Below are positions 31,137-40,008 of a stretch of DNA of 64,000 nt, in pieces (the first letter of the stretch is position 1; the number at the start of each line of letters is the position of its first letter). Under the pieces are notes generated by a model. It was given only the letters and a program-made list of their open reading frames with translations. It had not been told where the DNA came from and made no database searches. Made by a program: the position numbers and the translations under genes. The DNA is from Sphingomonas sp. BGYR3 (GTDB lineage: Bacteria; Pseudomonadota; Alphaproteobacteria; Sphingomonadales; Sphingomonadaceae): NCBI RefSeq assembly GCF_025153455.1, contig NZ_JANZNT010000001.1, positions 1,240,001 through 1,304,000 on the forward strand, given 5' to 3'.

Positions 31137-32051
31137 TCAGCCCGCAGCGACCGCGCGTCGTCGGCTGCCGATCCAGCTGTTGCCGGCGAACAGGACGAGG
31201 CCCGCCCAGATCAGCGAAAAACAGATCAGGTGCGCCGTCGTCATCACCTCTCCGAACACGCTGATCGCCAGCACGAACTGCATCGTCGGGGCCAGATACT
31301 GGATCAGGCCAAGCACGGTCAGCGGCAGTCGGCGGGCAGCGGCGGCGAACAGTAACAGCGGCACTGCCGTGATGGCGCCCGCCGTCAACAACAACGTGGT
31401 CGTCGCCGCATCGCTGCCCAGCGCAACGCCGCCATGCCCCGCCTGCCAGAACATCCAGCCGGCGGCAAAGGGGGTCAGGATCGCGGTTTCGATGCCCAGC
31501 CCCTCCAGCGATTCAACGGGGGCAAGCTTTCGCACCAGGCCATAAAATCCAAAGGAAAAGGCCAGCGCCAGGCTGATCCACAGCGCCGCGCCCGCGCCGC
31601 TGGCCAGCACCGCGACGCCCGCCGCGGCCAGCGCGATCGCCGCGCCCTGCACCCGGTTCAGCCGCTCGCCAAGCAAGGTCACGCCCAACAGGACGTTGAC
31701 CAGCGGATTCAGGAAATAGCCCAGGCTGGCGGCCAGCACCTGATGATGCTGAACCGCCCAGATATAGACCAGCCAGTTAACCGAAATCAGCGCCGCGCTG
31801 GCCATCAGCATGGCGATCGTCCGCCGGTTGGCCAGCACCGAGCGCAGCTTTTCCCACCGGCCAAGCATCAGGATGATCGCGCCCAGCAGCACGACCGACC
31901 CCAGGATGCGCATGGCGACCACTTCCCACGCCGTCACATGGGCCAGAAACGCGAAATAAAGCGGCAACAGCCCCCACAGGACATAGGCGCCGAACGCCTG
32001 GGTCAGCCCCTTGCGGCACAATGGTTGGACGGGGGCGATGGCGGGTTCCAC
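31137..32051 (-). CDS. rarD: RarD-type EamA transporter
   Basis: A 304-residue protein with ten hydrophobic segments in two EamA repeats (for example QAFGAYVLWGLLPLYFAF and LTVLGLIQYLAPTMQFVLAI). It is the RarD type of drug/metabolite transporter. The substrate is unknown. Start GTG 32051, preceded by GCGGGG. It diverges from the META-domain lipoprotein gene. Confidence 0.88.
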   Translation of the reverse strand: MEPAIAPVQPLCRKGLTQAFGAYVLWGLLPLYFAFLAHVTAWEVVAMRILGSVVLLGAIILMLGRWEKLRSVLANRRTIAMLMASAALISVNWLVYIWAVQHHQVLAASLGYFLNPLVNVLLGVTLLGERLNRVQGAAIALAAAGVAVLASGAGAALWISLALAFSFGFYGLVRKLAPVESLEGLGIETAILTPFAAGWMFWQAGHGGVALGSDAATTTLLLTAGAITAVPLLLFAAAARRLPLTVLGLIQYLAPTMQFVLAISVFGEVMTTAHLICFSLIWAGLVLFAGNSWIGSRRRAVAAG

Positions 32052-32197
32052 CCCCGCGATCTAGGGGCGATGCTGCGCCGCGTCAAAACAGCTGTGGTTT
32101 GGGCGCACATGGCCGTGCTTGCCGCATCGTCCCGGCCGCCTATCTGTGATCCCGTCCCAACCGGCGGGGCGATCCCCGCCCTGGCAGGAGAGCGGCC

Positions 32198-32653
32198 ATG
32201 CGTCTGAGCCATTTAATCCCGGTTGCCGCACTGATGCTGGCCGCGTGCCAGCCCATGCCGAATGCGCCCGGCCCGCCGGGCAAGGAGAACGAGATGAGCC
32301 AGCCCCCGCTTGGCAACACGCGCTGGCAACTGGTCGAATTTCAGTCGCCGAACGATCGCATCGGAACGATCAGCCCGGCTGCACCCGACCGATACAAGCT
32401 GGATTTTCAGGCCGACGGGCGGCTGGCGATGCAGCTCGACTGCAATCGGGGGATGGGCCAGTGGCGCGCGGATGGGGCGACACTGACGATGACCAGCGGG
32501 GCGACGACGCGGGCGATGTGCCCGCCGGGCACCTGGGACATGCTGATCGCGCGCGATCTTGGCAAGGTCGCGTCCTATGTCGTGCGCGACGGCGACCTGT
32601 ATCTTGCCCTGACCGACGATGGCGGCATCTATCGCTGGCGGCGACTGCCCTAA
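32198..32653 (+). CDS. META-domain lipoprotein
   Basis: The 151-residue protein has a lipoprotein signal with lipobox LAAC (Cys at about residue 17), then a META domain with NTRWQLVEFQSPND and the conserved DCNRGMGQWRADGATLTM. META proteins such as HslJ are envelope proteins tied to heat or novobiocin resistance. ATG 32198 has an AGGAGAG ribosome site. It meets the DUF1501 gene at its end (four-base overlap, convergent). Confidence 0.85.
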   Translation: MRLSHLIPVAALMLAACQPMPNAPGPPGKENEMSQPPLGNTRWQLVEFQSPNDRIGTISPAAPDRYKLDFQADGRLAMQLDCNRGMGQWRADGATLTMTSGATTRAMCPPGTWDMLIARDLGKVASYVVRDGDLYLALTDDGGIYRWRRLP

Positions 32654-33807
32654 ACGCGGATCAGGCCCGGCACATCTGCGCTGCGCGGCAATGCCGGGAA
32701 CAGCGTGGCGGCCACCCGTTCCCGGTCCAGCGCGAAATGCTGGGCCACCGCACTGGCGATCAGCGCGTCCAGCCCCAGCGTGGGGCGCAGGTCCCGCTGC
32801 TCCAGCAGCTTGTCGGGCGCAAGGCCGGGCCAGTCGGCCACGATCCGCCCGCCCTTCACCGCGCCGCCGATCAGCATCGCCATCGCGCCCGTGCCGTGAT
32901 CGGTCCCTTGCGTGCCGTTGACCTTGACCGTCCGGCCGAACTCGGTCGCCACCAGCACCAGCGTGCTGGCCCAATGGTCGCCAAGGCCGGTGCGCAGCGC
33001 GCCAATCATCGCATCCAGCCCGCGCAGCTGCCCGGTCAGGCGGCCACGCTGCCCCGCATGGGTATCCCATCCGCCGGTTTCGATCATCGCGACCCGCTCG
33101 CCCGCTGGCGCGGCCAGCATCCGGGCGGCCAGCGCCCCGGTCGCGGCGGCATTGCGCCCCGCCTCTGCGGCCAGATCGCCGGCCAGCATCCGCGTGGCAT
33201 TCGCCTGCTGCCACAGGGCGTGCAGCTGCGCATCGCTTTCATACAGCGCGCCGACCCGCGCCAGCAGGTCGTCCGACGCATCGGGCAGGTTGGACGGGGC
33301 ATAGGATGCGACCTCCACCGGCCCGCGCAGCGCGACGGGGACGGTGGCGGCGATGGCAATCGCCTTTGCCTCTGTGCGCGGCAACAGGGTGAGCAGCCGG
33401 TTCAGCCAGCCATCCTTGACCGCATAGGCAGCGGCCCCGCCCGTCTCCAGCACGTTCTGCCCATCGAAATGCGACCGCTCGCGATAGGGGGAGGCGACGG
33501 CATGGGCGAACAGCGCCTCGCCCTTGCCATACAGGGCGGACACCTCCGTCAGCGCCGGATGCAGCGCGAACAGGCCGCCCATGGTCGGGGCGCTTGCGAA
33601 ATCCTCGGCCAGCACGCCGCGCGCCGCAGCGAATGCCGGGTCGCCGGTTGGGGCCAGGATGCCCAGCGAATCGGCCGCGCCGCGCTGGATGATGAACACG
33701 AACCGCCGGTCGGTGGCGGGCGCGGCCATCACCATGCCGGGCGCGGCAAAGGTCAACAGGGTGGCCGGTCCGGCGGCGGCCAGCAGGGCGCGACGGGAAA
33801 GCGTCAT
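32650..33807 (-). CDS. DUF1501 protein, Tat-exported
   Basis: The 385-residue protein has a Tat signal (SRRALLAAAGPATLLTFAAP) and the DUF1501 sulfatase-like fold: RFVFIIQRGAADSLGIL at the start and LVLVATEFGRTVKVNG with the metal-binding residues DHGTGAMAMLIGG later. DUF1501 proteins occur in pairs with DUF1800 proteins in envelope functions that remain undefined. It begins 3 bases after the DUF1800 stop, so the two are cotranscribed. The family has an alkaline-phosphatase-like fold but no known substrate. Confidence 0.88.
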   Translation of the reverse strand: MTLSRRALLAAAGPATLLTFAAPGMVMAAPATDRRFVFIIQRGAADSLGILAPTGDPAFAAARGVLAEDFASAPTMGGLFALHPALTEVSALYGKGEALFAHAVASPYRERSHFDGQNVLETGGAAAYAVKDGWLNRLLTLLPRTEAKAIAIAATVPVALRGPVEVASYAPSNLPDASDDLLARVGALYESDAQLHALWQQANATRMLAGDLAAEAGRNAAATGALAARMLAAPAGERVAMIETGGWDTHAGQRGRLTGQLRGLDAMIGALRTGLGDHWASTLVLVATEFGRTVKVNGTQGTDHGTGAMAMLIGGAVKGGRIVADWPGLAPDKLLEQRDLRPTLGLDALIASAVAQHFALDRERVAATLFPALPRSADVPGLIRV

Positions 33808-33810
33808 CGT

Positions 33811-35448
33811 CTATCTCCGCATCATTTCGGGGCAGGCGAGCAACAGCGCCAGCGCCTGTGTGCCATCCTCGGCACGGGCAATCGCCTGACTGGTGGCCGC
33901 GCCCAGCGTGTCGGGGAACAGTTTCGGGGCCAGCGCGCGGGCATCGGCCGCCCGACCCATCCGCATCGCCAGCCGCTCCGCCGCCTCGACGCGGCGCATC
34001 ACGGCATCGGGCGCGGCCCAGCTGGCGGCGATATCATCGAACCCGGCGGGCGATCCGGGTCGCCAGACCGGCTGGCCCAGCTGACCCAACAGGCCGACCG
34101 TGGCAAACCGGGGCGCCTCCTCGACATTCAGCGCGCGCAGGGCGGCGATGTTCCATTCCCATGGTGTGCGGAACTTCACCGGCTCCGGCACCCATGCCTC
34201 CGGCGAATCGATGATCGCGCGGTACAGCGTCGGCAAATCGCCATCGGATGCCAGAAACGCCTTTTCCAGCCGCGCGACCATGGCGGGCGGCGGCGTGTCG
34301 CCCGCGAAATGCCGGGTCAGCTTGGTGGCGATATGCCGCGCCGTCATCGGATGGACGGCGAGCATGTCCAGCACCGCCAGCGCCTGTTCCTCCCCGCCAT
34401 CGGGATAGGTCCGGCCCAATATGGTGCGCGCGCCCGGCTGATGCATCTGCGGTACGAACTGGAACGCGCCGTCGCTGGCATCGGCCTGTCCCGCCAACCG
34501 CCGGGCAATCTGGCCCCGGCCGAATCCCGCCGCCGTCCATCCGGTCAGCGCGCGGGCGAATTCGGTTACGTCGTTCTGGCTATACCCGCCCTTCACGCCC
34601 AGCGTGTGCAGCTCCAGGATCTCGCGCGCCAGATTTTCATTGAGGCCCAGCTGCCGCCGCCGCGCCCGCTGGCCCAGCACGCTGTCCGGGCCGACCGACT
34701 GCGCCTGATCCAGAAACATCAGCATCGCCGGATGCCGCGTCGATGCGCGCACCATGTCGCGGAACGTGCCCATCACGTGCGGCCGGATCGCCTCGAACTC
34801 CATCGGCCCGGCCAGGGCCAGCACAGCGGGCTTGTCGGTGGAAACCGCGAAATGGTTGGACCAGAAATGAACCAGCCGCTCGGCGAACGGCGTATCCGTG
34901 GCAACAGCCGCCTGCACGCGCGCGGCCACCGCAACAGGATAAAGTTCACGCCCCCGCTCCCGAACAAACTGCTGCACCCGCTGTTCCAGACCGCCCATCG
35001 GGTTCTGCTGTCCCGGCGGCATCGCGGCCATGGTGTCCATCCCCTGCCCAGCCATCGCCTGCCCGGCCATGCCCGGCATCGCAGGATCGCGCCCGTCCAT
35101 TTCCGACATCGGGCCGGCCATGGGGGCGTTCGCGCCCTGCTGCATCATCCGGCGGCGCGCGCGGCGCTGGTCCTGGGGCGATCCCTGTCCGGCGGGCGGC
35201 GACGTGCCCTGATCGCCATTCTGATTGCGGGCCCTGCCCGGCTGCACGCCTTCTTCCATCAGCTGTTGGCGATAGTCGATCACAGCGCGCGCAACCGCCT
35301 CGCTGCCCGGCACCGATGCCAGCACGGCCGGCCGCGGGTCGAACCCGTCAAGCTGACGGATCAGCCATTGCCGGGCATCGCCGCCGTCCGACCGGTCGGG
35401 CCGGGCGCCCAGCCCAAATCGGTTTTCGGCAATCTGAAGACTGGCCAT
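33811..35448 (-). CDS. DUF1800 protein with Gln/Met-rich insert
   Basis: A 545-residue DUF1800 protein, partner of DUF1501 downstream. The conserved parts are LQIAENRFGLGARPDRSD, then LVHFWSNHFAVSTDKPAV, ILELHTLGVKGGYSQNDVTE and ALTGWTAAGFG. Between residues about 66 and 153 it has a stretch rich in Gln, Met, Gly and Pro with no fold I recognise, longer than in most relatives. No signal peptide is visible even though its partner has a Tat signal, so the two may be exported together. Function unknown. Confidence 0.85.
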   Translation of the reverse strand: MASLQIAENRFGLGARPDRSDGGDARQWLIRQLDGFDPRPAVLASVPGSEAVARAVIDYRQQLMEEGVQPGRARNQNGDQGTSPPAGQGSPQDQRRARRRMMQQGANAPMAGPMSEMDGRDPAMPGMAGQAMAGQGMDTMAAMPPGQQNPMGGLEQRVQQFVRERGRELYPVAVAARVQAAVATDTPFAERLVHFWSNHFAVSTDKPAVLALAGPMEFEAIRPHVMGTFRDMVRASTRHPAMLMFLDQAQSVGPDSVLGQRARRRQLGLNENLAREILELHTLGVKGGYSQNDVTEFARALTGWTAAGFGRGQIARRLAGQADASDGAFQFVPQMHQPGARTILGRTYPDGGEEQALAVLDMLAVHPMTARHIATKLTRHFAGDTPPPAMVARLEKAFLASDGDLPTLYRAIIDSPEAWVPEPVKFRTPWEWNIAALRALNVEEAPRFATVGLLGQLGQPVWRPGSPAGFDDIAASWAAPDAVMRRVEAAERLAMRMGRAADARALAPKLFPDTLGAATSQAIARAEDGTQALALLLACPEMMRR

Positions 35449-35571
35449 CGGCGCTATCCCTTATCCTCTCGGTCCGGGGATAATGCCTGTCTGTCGCAAA
35501 ACTGTCCCAGCCAAACGGATCACTCAACGCTTCACCGCTGCGGCAAACCGTCTGGTCGCCGTTCGTCGGGG

Positions 35572-36882
35572 TCAGTCGCGCGCGATCCGGCTGACCAGCA
35601 GCTTGTCGATCTTGCGTCCGTCCAGATCGACGATCTCGAACCGCCAGCCCTGTTCGCGGAATACCTCGCCCTCGTCCGGCAGATGCTTCAGCACCGCCAG
35701 CGCCAGCCCCGCCACGGTGGCGAAGTCGCGATCTTCGGGCAGGTCGATGCCGATCCGGTCGGCCAGCAGGTCGGCCGGCGCTTGTCCCGCGACCAGCAGC
35801 GATCCGTCCTCTCGCTCGACGATCATCGCGCCCTCGCCCGGCTCTGCATCCGACGCGAATTCGCCCGCGATCGCGGCCAGCAGGTTGGCCGGGGTCACGA
35901 TCCCTTCGAAATGCCCATATTCGTCATGAACGAACCCCACCGGTACGTCCGCCCGGCGCAGCATTTCCAGCGCGTCCATCGCATCCAGCTGATCCGGCAG
36001 CACCGCCGCCTGCCGCATCAGCGCACGCAGGTTCAGCGGCTCGCCCGCGACCATCGCTGCCACGATGTCGCGCGCCTGCACGACGCCCAGCACGCTGTCG
36101 ATCGATCCGTCCGCCACCGGCAACCGGGTATGCGGCGTTTCGCGCAGCCGCTCGCGCAGCGCCGCCTCGTCCAGCCCGGCGTCCAGCCAGTCCACTTCGG
36201 TGCGCGGCGTCATCACCTCGCGCACCGGCCGGTCGGCCAGGCGCACGACGCCCGAGATGATGGAGCGTTCATGCTCCTCGATCACGCCGGACTTGGTCGC
36301 TTCCGACACGATCAGGTGCAGCTCCTCTGCCGTCACCCGGTTTTCCGATTCGCGGGCCAGGCCGAGCAGGCGAAAGACCAGCGCGCTCGACGCATCCAAC
36401 AGCCAAACGATTGGCGCCGTCGCCACCGCCAGCCAGCGCATGGGCAGCGCGACCCAGATCGCGATCCGTTCGGGCGAGCGCAGCGCAAACTGCTTGGGCA
36501 CCAGTTCGCCGACGATCAGCGATGCGTAGGTGGTGATGCCGATCACCACGCTGAACCCCAGCGTCTGCGCCAGTTCGGCATCCAGGCCCAGCATCTCGAT
36601 CCGCTTCGCCACCGGCCCGCCAAGGCTGGCGCCCGAATAGGCACCGGCAACAATGCCGATCAGGGTGATGCCGATCTGAACGGTCGACAGGAACTTGCCG
36701 GGATTTTCGGACAGCTCGATCGCGGCGACCGCGCCCCTGCTACCCCCCTTGGCCAGTCCGTCCAGCCGGGCGCGACGTGCCGACACGATCGCCAGTTCCG
36801 ACATGGCGAACACGCCGTTCAGCGCCACCAGCGCAAGGATGATGACGACGTCGAGCCAGGGAAATGGGGGAAGCGGTTCCAT
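35572..36882 (-). CDS. CNNM/CorC-type membrane protein with CBS pair
   Basis: A 436-residue protein with a DUF21 (CNNM) membrane domain at residues about 10-190 (LDVVIILALVALNGVFAMSE with the start of the family, then PGKFLSTVQIGITLIGIVAG), two CBS domains at about 205-335 (REVMTPRTEVDWLDAG and VGFVHDEYGHFEGIVTPANL), and a C-terminal CorC_HlyC domain. The family handles magnesium or cobalt export and is often named hemolysin by mistake. It stands alone on this strand, divergent from the OmpA lipoprotein. Start ATG 36882. Confidence 0.92.
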   Translation of the reverse strand: MEPLPPFPWLDVVIILALVALNGVFAMSELAIVSARRARLDGLAKGGSRGAVAAIELSENPGKFLSTVQIGITLIGIVAGAYSGASLGGPVAKRIEMLGLDAELAQTLGFSVVIGITTYASLIVGELVPKQFALRSPERIAIWVALPMRWLAVATAPIVWLLDASSALVFRLLGLARESENRVTAEELHLIVSEATKSGVIEEHERSIISGVVRLADRPVREVMTPRTEVDWLDAGLDEAALRERLRETPHTRLPVADGSIDSVLGVVQARDIVAAMVAGEPLNLRALMRQAAVLPDQLDAMDALEMLRRADVPVGFVHDEYGHFEGIVTPANLLAAIAGEFASDAEPGEGAMIVEREDGSLLVAGQAPADLLADRIGIDLPEDRDFATVAGLALAVLKHLPDEGEVFREQGWRFEIVDLDGRKIDKLLVSRIARD

Positions 36883-36955
36883 CTGCGTGATGACGCCTTA
36901 GCCGGAACGCCCCACGCTTCACAATGGGTTCAGCGAAACAGTCCGATGCGCTTGC

Positions 36956-36980
36956 GGAACAACTGGCAATTTTTACGGTT
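36956..36980 (+). promoter_or_regulatory. EcfG-type promoter for the OmpA lipoprotein
   Basis: GGAAC at 36956-36960, then 16 bases, then GGTT at 36977-36980. The same spacing and -10 as before nepR. It lies 64 bases ahead of the ATG. Confidence 0.65.
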
Positions 36981-37043
36981 GTAGGGTGGAATGAAGGCCC
37001 CCGGCGTCAGAATGGGGCAAAGACGTAAAACGGAGGAACACAG

Positions 37044-37724
37044 ATGAAGACTGCACAAAAGATCATGATGGCCGGTGCCGTTGCCGCGATGGCAGTGACC
37101 AGCGCCTGCGTCACCGATCCGGTGACCGGCGAAAAGCGGATTTCCAAGACCGCGATCGGCGGCCTGGGCGGCGCGCTGGGCGGCTATCTGCTGGGCGACA
37201 TCGTCGGCGGCCGCAATGATCGCACGGCCAAGATCATCGGCGCGGGCATTGGCGGCATCGCAGGTGCGGGCATTGGCAATTACATGGATCGGCAGGAGCG
37301 CGAGCTGCGCCAGCGCACGGCCGGCACCGATATCGAGGTGACGCGCCAGGGCGACGACCTGCTGCTCAACATGCCGTCGGGCATCACCTTTGCCACCGAC
37401 AGCGCCAGCATCCAGCCGCAGTTCCGCACCACGCTGGATCAGGTCGCGCAGGTGCTGGCCGATTACAACCAGACCTATGTCGATGTGTATGGCCACACCG
37501 ATTCGACCGGCAGCGACAGCTATAACCTGACCCTGTCGCAGCGGCGCGCCGATGCGGTTGCCGATTATCTGTCGACCCGCGGCGTGGCCCGCGCCCGCAT
37601 GGGCACCCGCGGCTTCGGCGAAACGCAGCCGGTTGCCGACAACACGACCGAGGCCGGCCGCGCGGAAAACCGCCGCGTCGAAATCAAGGTCGTGCCGATC
37701 AGCCAGAACGAACTGGCCCGCTGA
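37044..37724 (+). CDS. OmpA-family lipoprotein, YiaD-like
   Basis: A 226-residue envelope protein with lipobox TSAC (Cys at about residue 22), a glycine-zipper region (residues 38-80: GGLGGALGGYLLGDIVGG), and a C-terminal OmpA peptidoglycan-binding domain (VDVYGHTDSTGSDSYNLTLS then RMGTRGFGETQPVADNTTEA). It would tie the outer membrane to peptidoglycan. The ATG has GGAGG ahead. Its upstream EcfG-type promoter suggests induction in the general stress response. Confidence 0.92.
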   Translation: MKTAQKIMMAGAVAAMAVTSACVTDPVTGEKRISKTAIGGLGGALGGYLLGDIVGGRNDRTAKIIGAGIGGIAGAGIGNYMDRQERELRQRTAGTDIEVTRQGDDLLLNMPSGITFATDSASIQPQFRTTLDQVAQVLADYNQTYVDVYGHTDSTGSDSYNLTLSQRRADAVADYLSTRGVARARMGTRGFGETQPVADNTTEAGRAENRRVEIKVVPISQNELAR

Positions 37725-37749
37725 TCCCTTACCGGACTGGCGTTACGCG

Positions 37750-37780
37750 AAAGGGCGGGGCAGCGATGCCTCGCCCTTTT
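37750..37780. terminator. Bidirectional terminator between OmpA lipoprotein and tadA
   Basis: AAAGGGCGGGGC (37750-37761) and GCCTCGCCCTTT (37768-37779) form a stem with one G-U pair, with a T-tail on the plus strand and TTTC on the minus strand. It serves both convergent genes. Confidence 0.85.
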
Positions 37781-37818
37781 CCGTTTCGTGCCGCAGCGAT
37801 GCGCCGAATCGGTGCGGC

Positions 37819-38268
37819 CTAGCGGCGCTGCCCGAAAAAATCGCGCAGCAGCGCGCCCGCCGCATCCGCGCCGATCCCGCCATAGACATCCGGCCGGTGG
37901 TGACAGGTCGGCTGCGCAAAGAATCGCGGGCCATGATCCACGGCGCCGCCCTTTTCATCCGATGCCCCGAAATACAGCCGGGCAATGCGCGCATGGGCGA
38001 TGGCGCCCGCGCACATCGCACACGGTTCCAGCGTCACCCACAGGTCGCAATCCTCCAGCCGTTCCCGGCCCAGCACGCGCGCAGCCTCGCGAATCGCGAG
38101 GATTTCGGCGTGCGCCGTGGGATCGTGCATCCGGCGCGGGGCATTGGCGGCGGTCGCGATCACCTGTCCGTCCCGGACGATCACGGCCCCCACCGGCACC
38201 TCCCCGACCGCCGCTGCGGCGCGCGCCGCCTCGATCGCGGCAAGCATCGGGGATGGCAGGGGAAACAT
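37819..38268 (-). CDS. tadA: tRNA-specific adenosine deaminase TadA
   Basis: TadA makes inosine at position 34 of tRNA-Arg. The 149-residue protein from ATG 38268 has the zinc-binding HAEILAI (with catalytic Glu) and PCAMCAGAI motifs. Length and start (MFPLPSPM) are normal; the longer frame upstream to 38358 is spill. It diverges from rpmB. Confidence 0.95.
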   Translation of the reverse strand: MFPLPSPMLAAIEAARAAAAVGEVPVGAVIVRDGQVIATAANAPRRMHDPTAHAEILAIREAARVLGRERLEDCDLWVTLEPCAMCAGAIAHARIARLYFGASDEKGGAVDHGPRFFAQPTCHHRPDVYGGIGADAAGALLRDFFGQRR

Positions 38269-38381
38269 TGCGCTGCTATGCGGCGCGTCAAGGCCGGGTG
38301 CAAGCCAGCGGTTGACGCCCCGGCGCTTTTCCAGTAGCGGCACCGACTTTCCGGGCAACCCCGAAATCAGGATTGAACATC

Positions 38382-38678
38382 ATGTCGCGCATTTGCGAGC
38401 TGACCGGCAAGGGCCGGCAGGTGGGCCACAATGTTTCCCACGCCAACAACAAGACCAAGCGCACGTTCCTGCCGAACCTGCAGAACGTCACGCTGATCTC
38501 CGACGCGCTGGAGCGTTCGGTGCGTCTGCGCGTGTCGACCCATGGCCTGCGTTCGGTCGAACATAATGGCGGCCTGGACAACTGGCTGCTGAAGACCGGC
38601 GACGATTCGCTGTCGCTGCGTGCCCGCCGCCTGAAGCGCGACGTGGCCCGCAAGCTGGCTGGCAAGGCGAGCGCCTGA
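38382..38678 (+). CDS. rpmB: Ribosomal protein L28
   Basis: The 98-residue protein begins [20 protein letters not shown], the standard L28 start, followed by [20 protein letters not shown]. Its length is normal for Alphaproteobacteria (about 97 residues). A TTGACG at 38312-38317 is a plausible -35. It stands between tadA (divergent) and the esterase-like gene (convergent). Confidence 0.97.
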   Translation: MSRICELTGKGRQVGHNVSHANNKTKRTFLPNLQNVTLISDALERSVRLRVSTHGLRSVEHNGGLDNWLLKTGDDSLSLRARRLKRDVARKLAGKASA

Positions 38679-38742
38679 TCCCTTCGATCCGCCGGATGCG
38701 TTCAGCGTGTCCGGCCACGATCCATGCAACAGGCCGGGCGGG

Positions 38743-39747
38743 TCATTCCGCGCCGGCCTTTCGCATGTCCAAGCGAAACTTCATCAACAGGCTCTGCTGA
38801 AGGATCGACTGATTGTCGTCGGATGCGATCCACAGGATCACGTCCTTTCCCTCCCGCGTCACCGCCAGCGCCTCGTAATTCTCGACGCGCGTACCCTCGC
38901 CGAACTCGGCAATGGTGCGAACCGGAGCGGTCCCGTCCGGCACGATGGTCGCGCGGTCGATGATGCCCAGCCTGACGCGCCAGCGATAGGGCATGTCGAA
39001 CCGCCGCAGCACCACGATGAGGTTGCCGTCCGGCAGCTCCGCCGCGTCGGTGACGCGGTATTTGTCCTCTGTCCGATAGCGTAGCGGAACGGCCTTCACG
39101 CCGGGCAGGGTCGGATCGCGGGCAAACAGGAACGCAGGAAAATGGTCCGGCACGCCCCAGATCGGATCTTCGCCCAGGACCAGAAATTGGCCGTCCGCAA
39201 ACCGGACCATTGCCTCTGCCCCGCGGTTCAGCTCCCATCGGCGCATCGCCTTTGGCCGGACATGCGCATCGGAACGAACCGGACCCGGTCCGGGGACATA
39301 GCGCCAGATGGCGTTCTTGCGTTCATACGCCACCCAGATCCGGCCGGTTGCCGGATCGGCGGTCATCGCCTCGGTATCGCGGTCTTCCTTCAACCAGCCG
39401 CCGCCCGGCCCGTCGGTCAGGTCGCCAAAGACCGGCTTGCCCGGCCGGCCGAACACCGGCATCGAAAACCGCATCCAGTTGCCGCCGTCGCTCAGCAGCA
39501 AAAAGGTGCGCCCATCGGTCGTCATGGCGGAAAAGCCGCCAAAGGCGGGATCGAAACTGGCCATCGCCATGCCGCCCAGATAGGTGAGCGGGCCAAGGTC
39601 GCGCCTCTCCGGCTGATCCGGGTACAGCGCTACCTCGGTGAACGTCACCTGCGGGTCCGGCCCGTATAGGGGCAGCTTGTCCAGTCCGGCATAGCCGGGC
39701 GTCACGAACAGCATGGCGGCAAGGACGATGGGAACGGGGATGCGCAC
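38743..39747 (-). CDS. Esterase-like activity of phytase family protein, secreted
   Basis: A protein of about 334 residues with a signal peptide (VRIPVPIVLAAMLFVTPGYA) and a beta-propeller-like fold of the esterase-like phytase family: GPLTYLGGMAMASFDPAFGG, EAMTADPATGRIWVAYERKN and ENYEALAVTREGKDVILWIA. The substrate is unknown. GTG 39747 is preferred because it puts the signal at the N-terminus; GTG 39774 adds nine residues. It converges with rpmB. Confidence 0.8.
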   Translation of the reverse strand: MRIPVPIVLAAMLFVTPGYAGLDKLPLYGPDPQVTFTEVALYPDQPERRDLGPLTYLGGMAMASFDPAFGGFSAMTTDGRTFLLLSDGGNWMRFSMPVFGRPGKPVFGDLTDGPGGGWLKEDRDTEAMTADPATGRIWVAYERKNAIWRYVPGPGPVRSDAHVRPKAMRRWELNRGAEAMVRFADGQFLVLGEDPIWGVPDHFPAFLFARDPTLPGVKAVPLRYRTEDKYRVTDAAELPDGNLIVVLRRFDMPYRWRVRLGIIDRATIVPDGTAPVRTIAEFGEGTRVENYEALAVTREGKDVILWIASDDNQSILQQSLLMKFRLDMRKAGAE

Positions 39748-39961
39748 GCTCCCCCATACCCATTCATGCGGCACTGCACACTGACAAAGTCGATGCCGCT
39801 GCGCCCCCGCCGGACGGTGCTCCCCGGGATGAACGCCAGATGAATTGGGTGTTCAGGAACCGATCAGCGGCAATCCGCGATGGCGTTGCATACCGGATGG
39901 CCGCTTGTTGCGTATCGCGGCTGCCAAATCCGATTTGTCCTCCGGTAGCGTAGCGAGGATC

Positions 39962-39992
39962 GCGGCCGACCAGCATTCAGCCGGTCGGCCGC
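39962..39992. terminator. Hairpin downstream of phbB
   Basis: GCGGCCGACC (39962-39971) and GGTCGGCCGC (39983-39992) pair perfectly. No T-tail follows, so it is a weak intrinsic terminator or mRNA-end stabiliser. The rest of the gap 39748-40008 holds nothing else that I can name. Confidence 0.6.
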
Positions 39993-40008
39993 CCATCCCG
40001 GCAAAGCC

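Noticed and set aside
32119..36984. Very long plus-strand open frame (about 1600 codons)
   Set aside because: It runs antisense to the DUF1501, DUF1800 and CNNM genes and overlaps the META lipoprotein out of frame. It is a GC-rich shadow with Arg/His/Gln-rich, unstructured translation.
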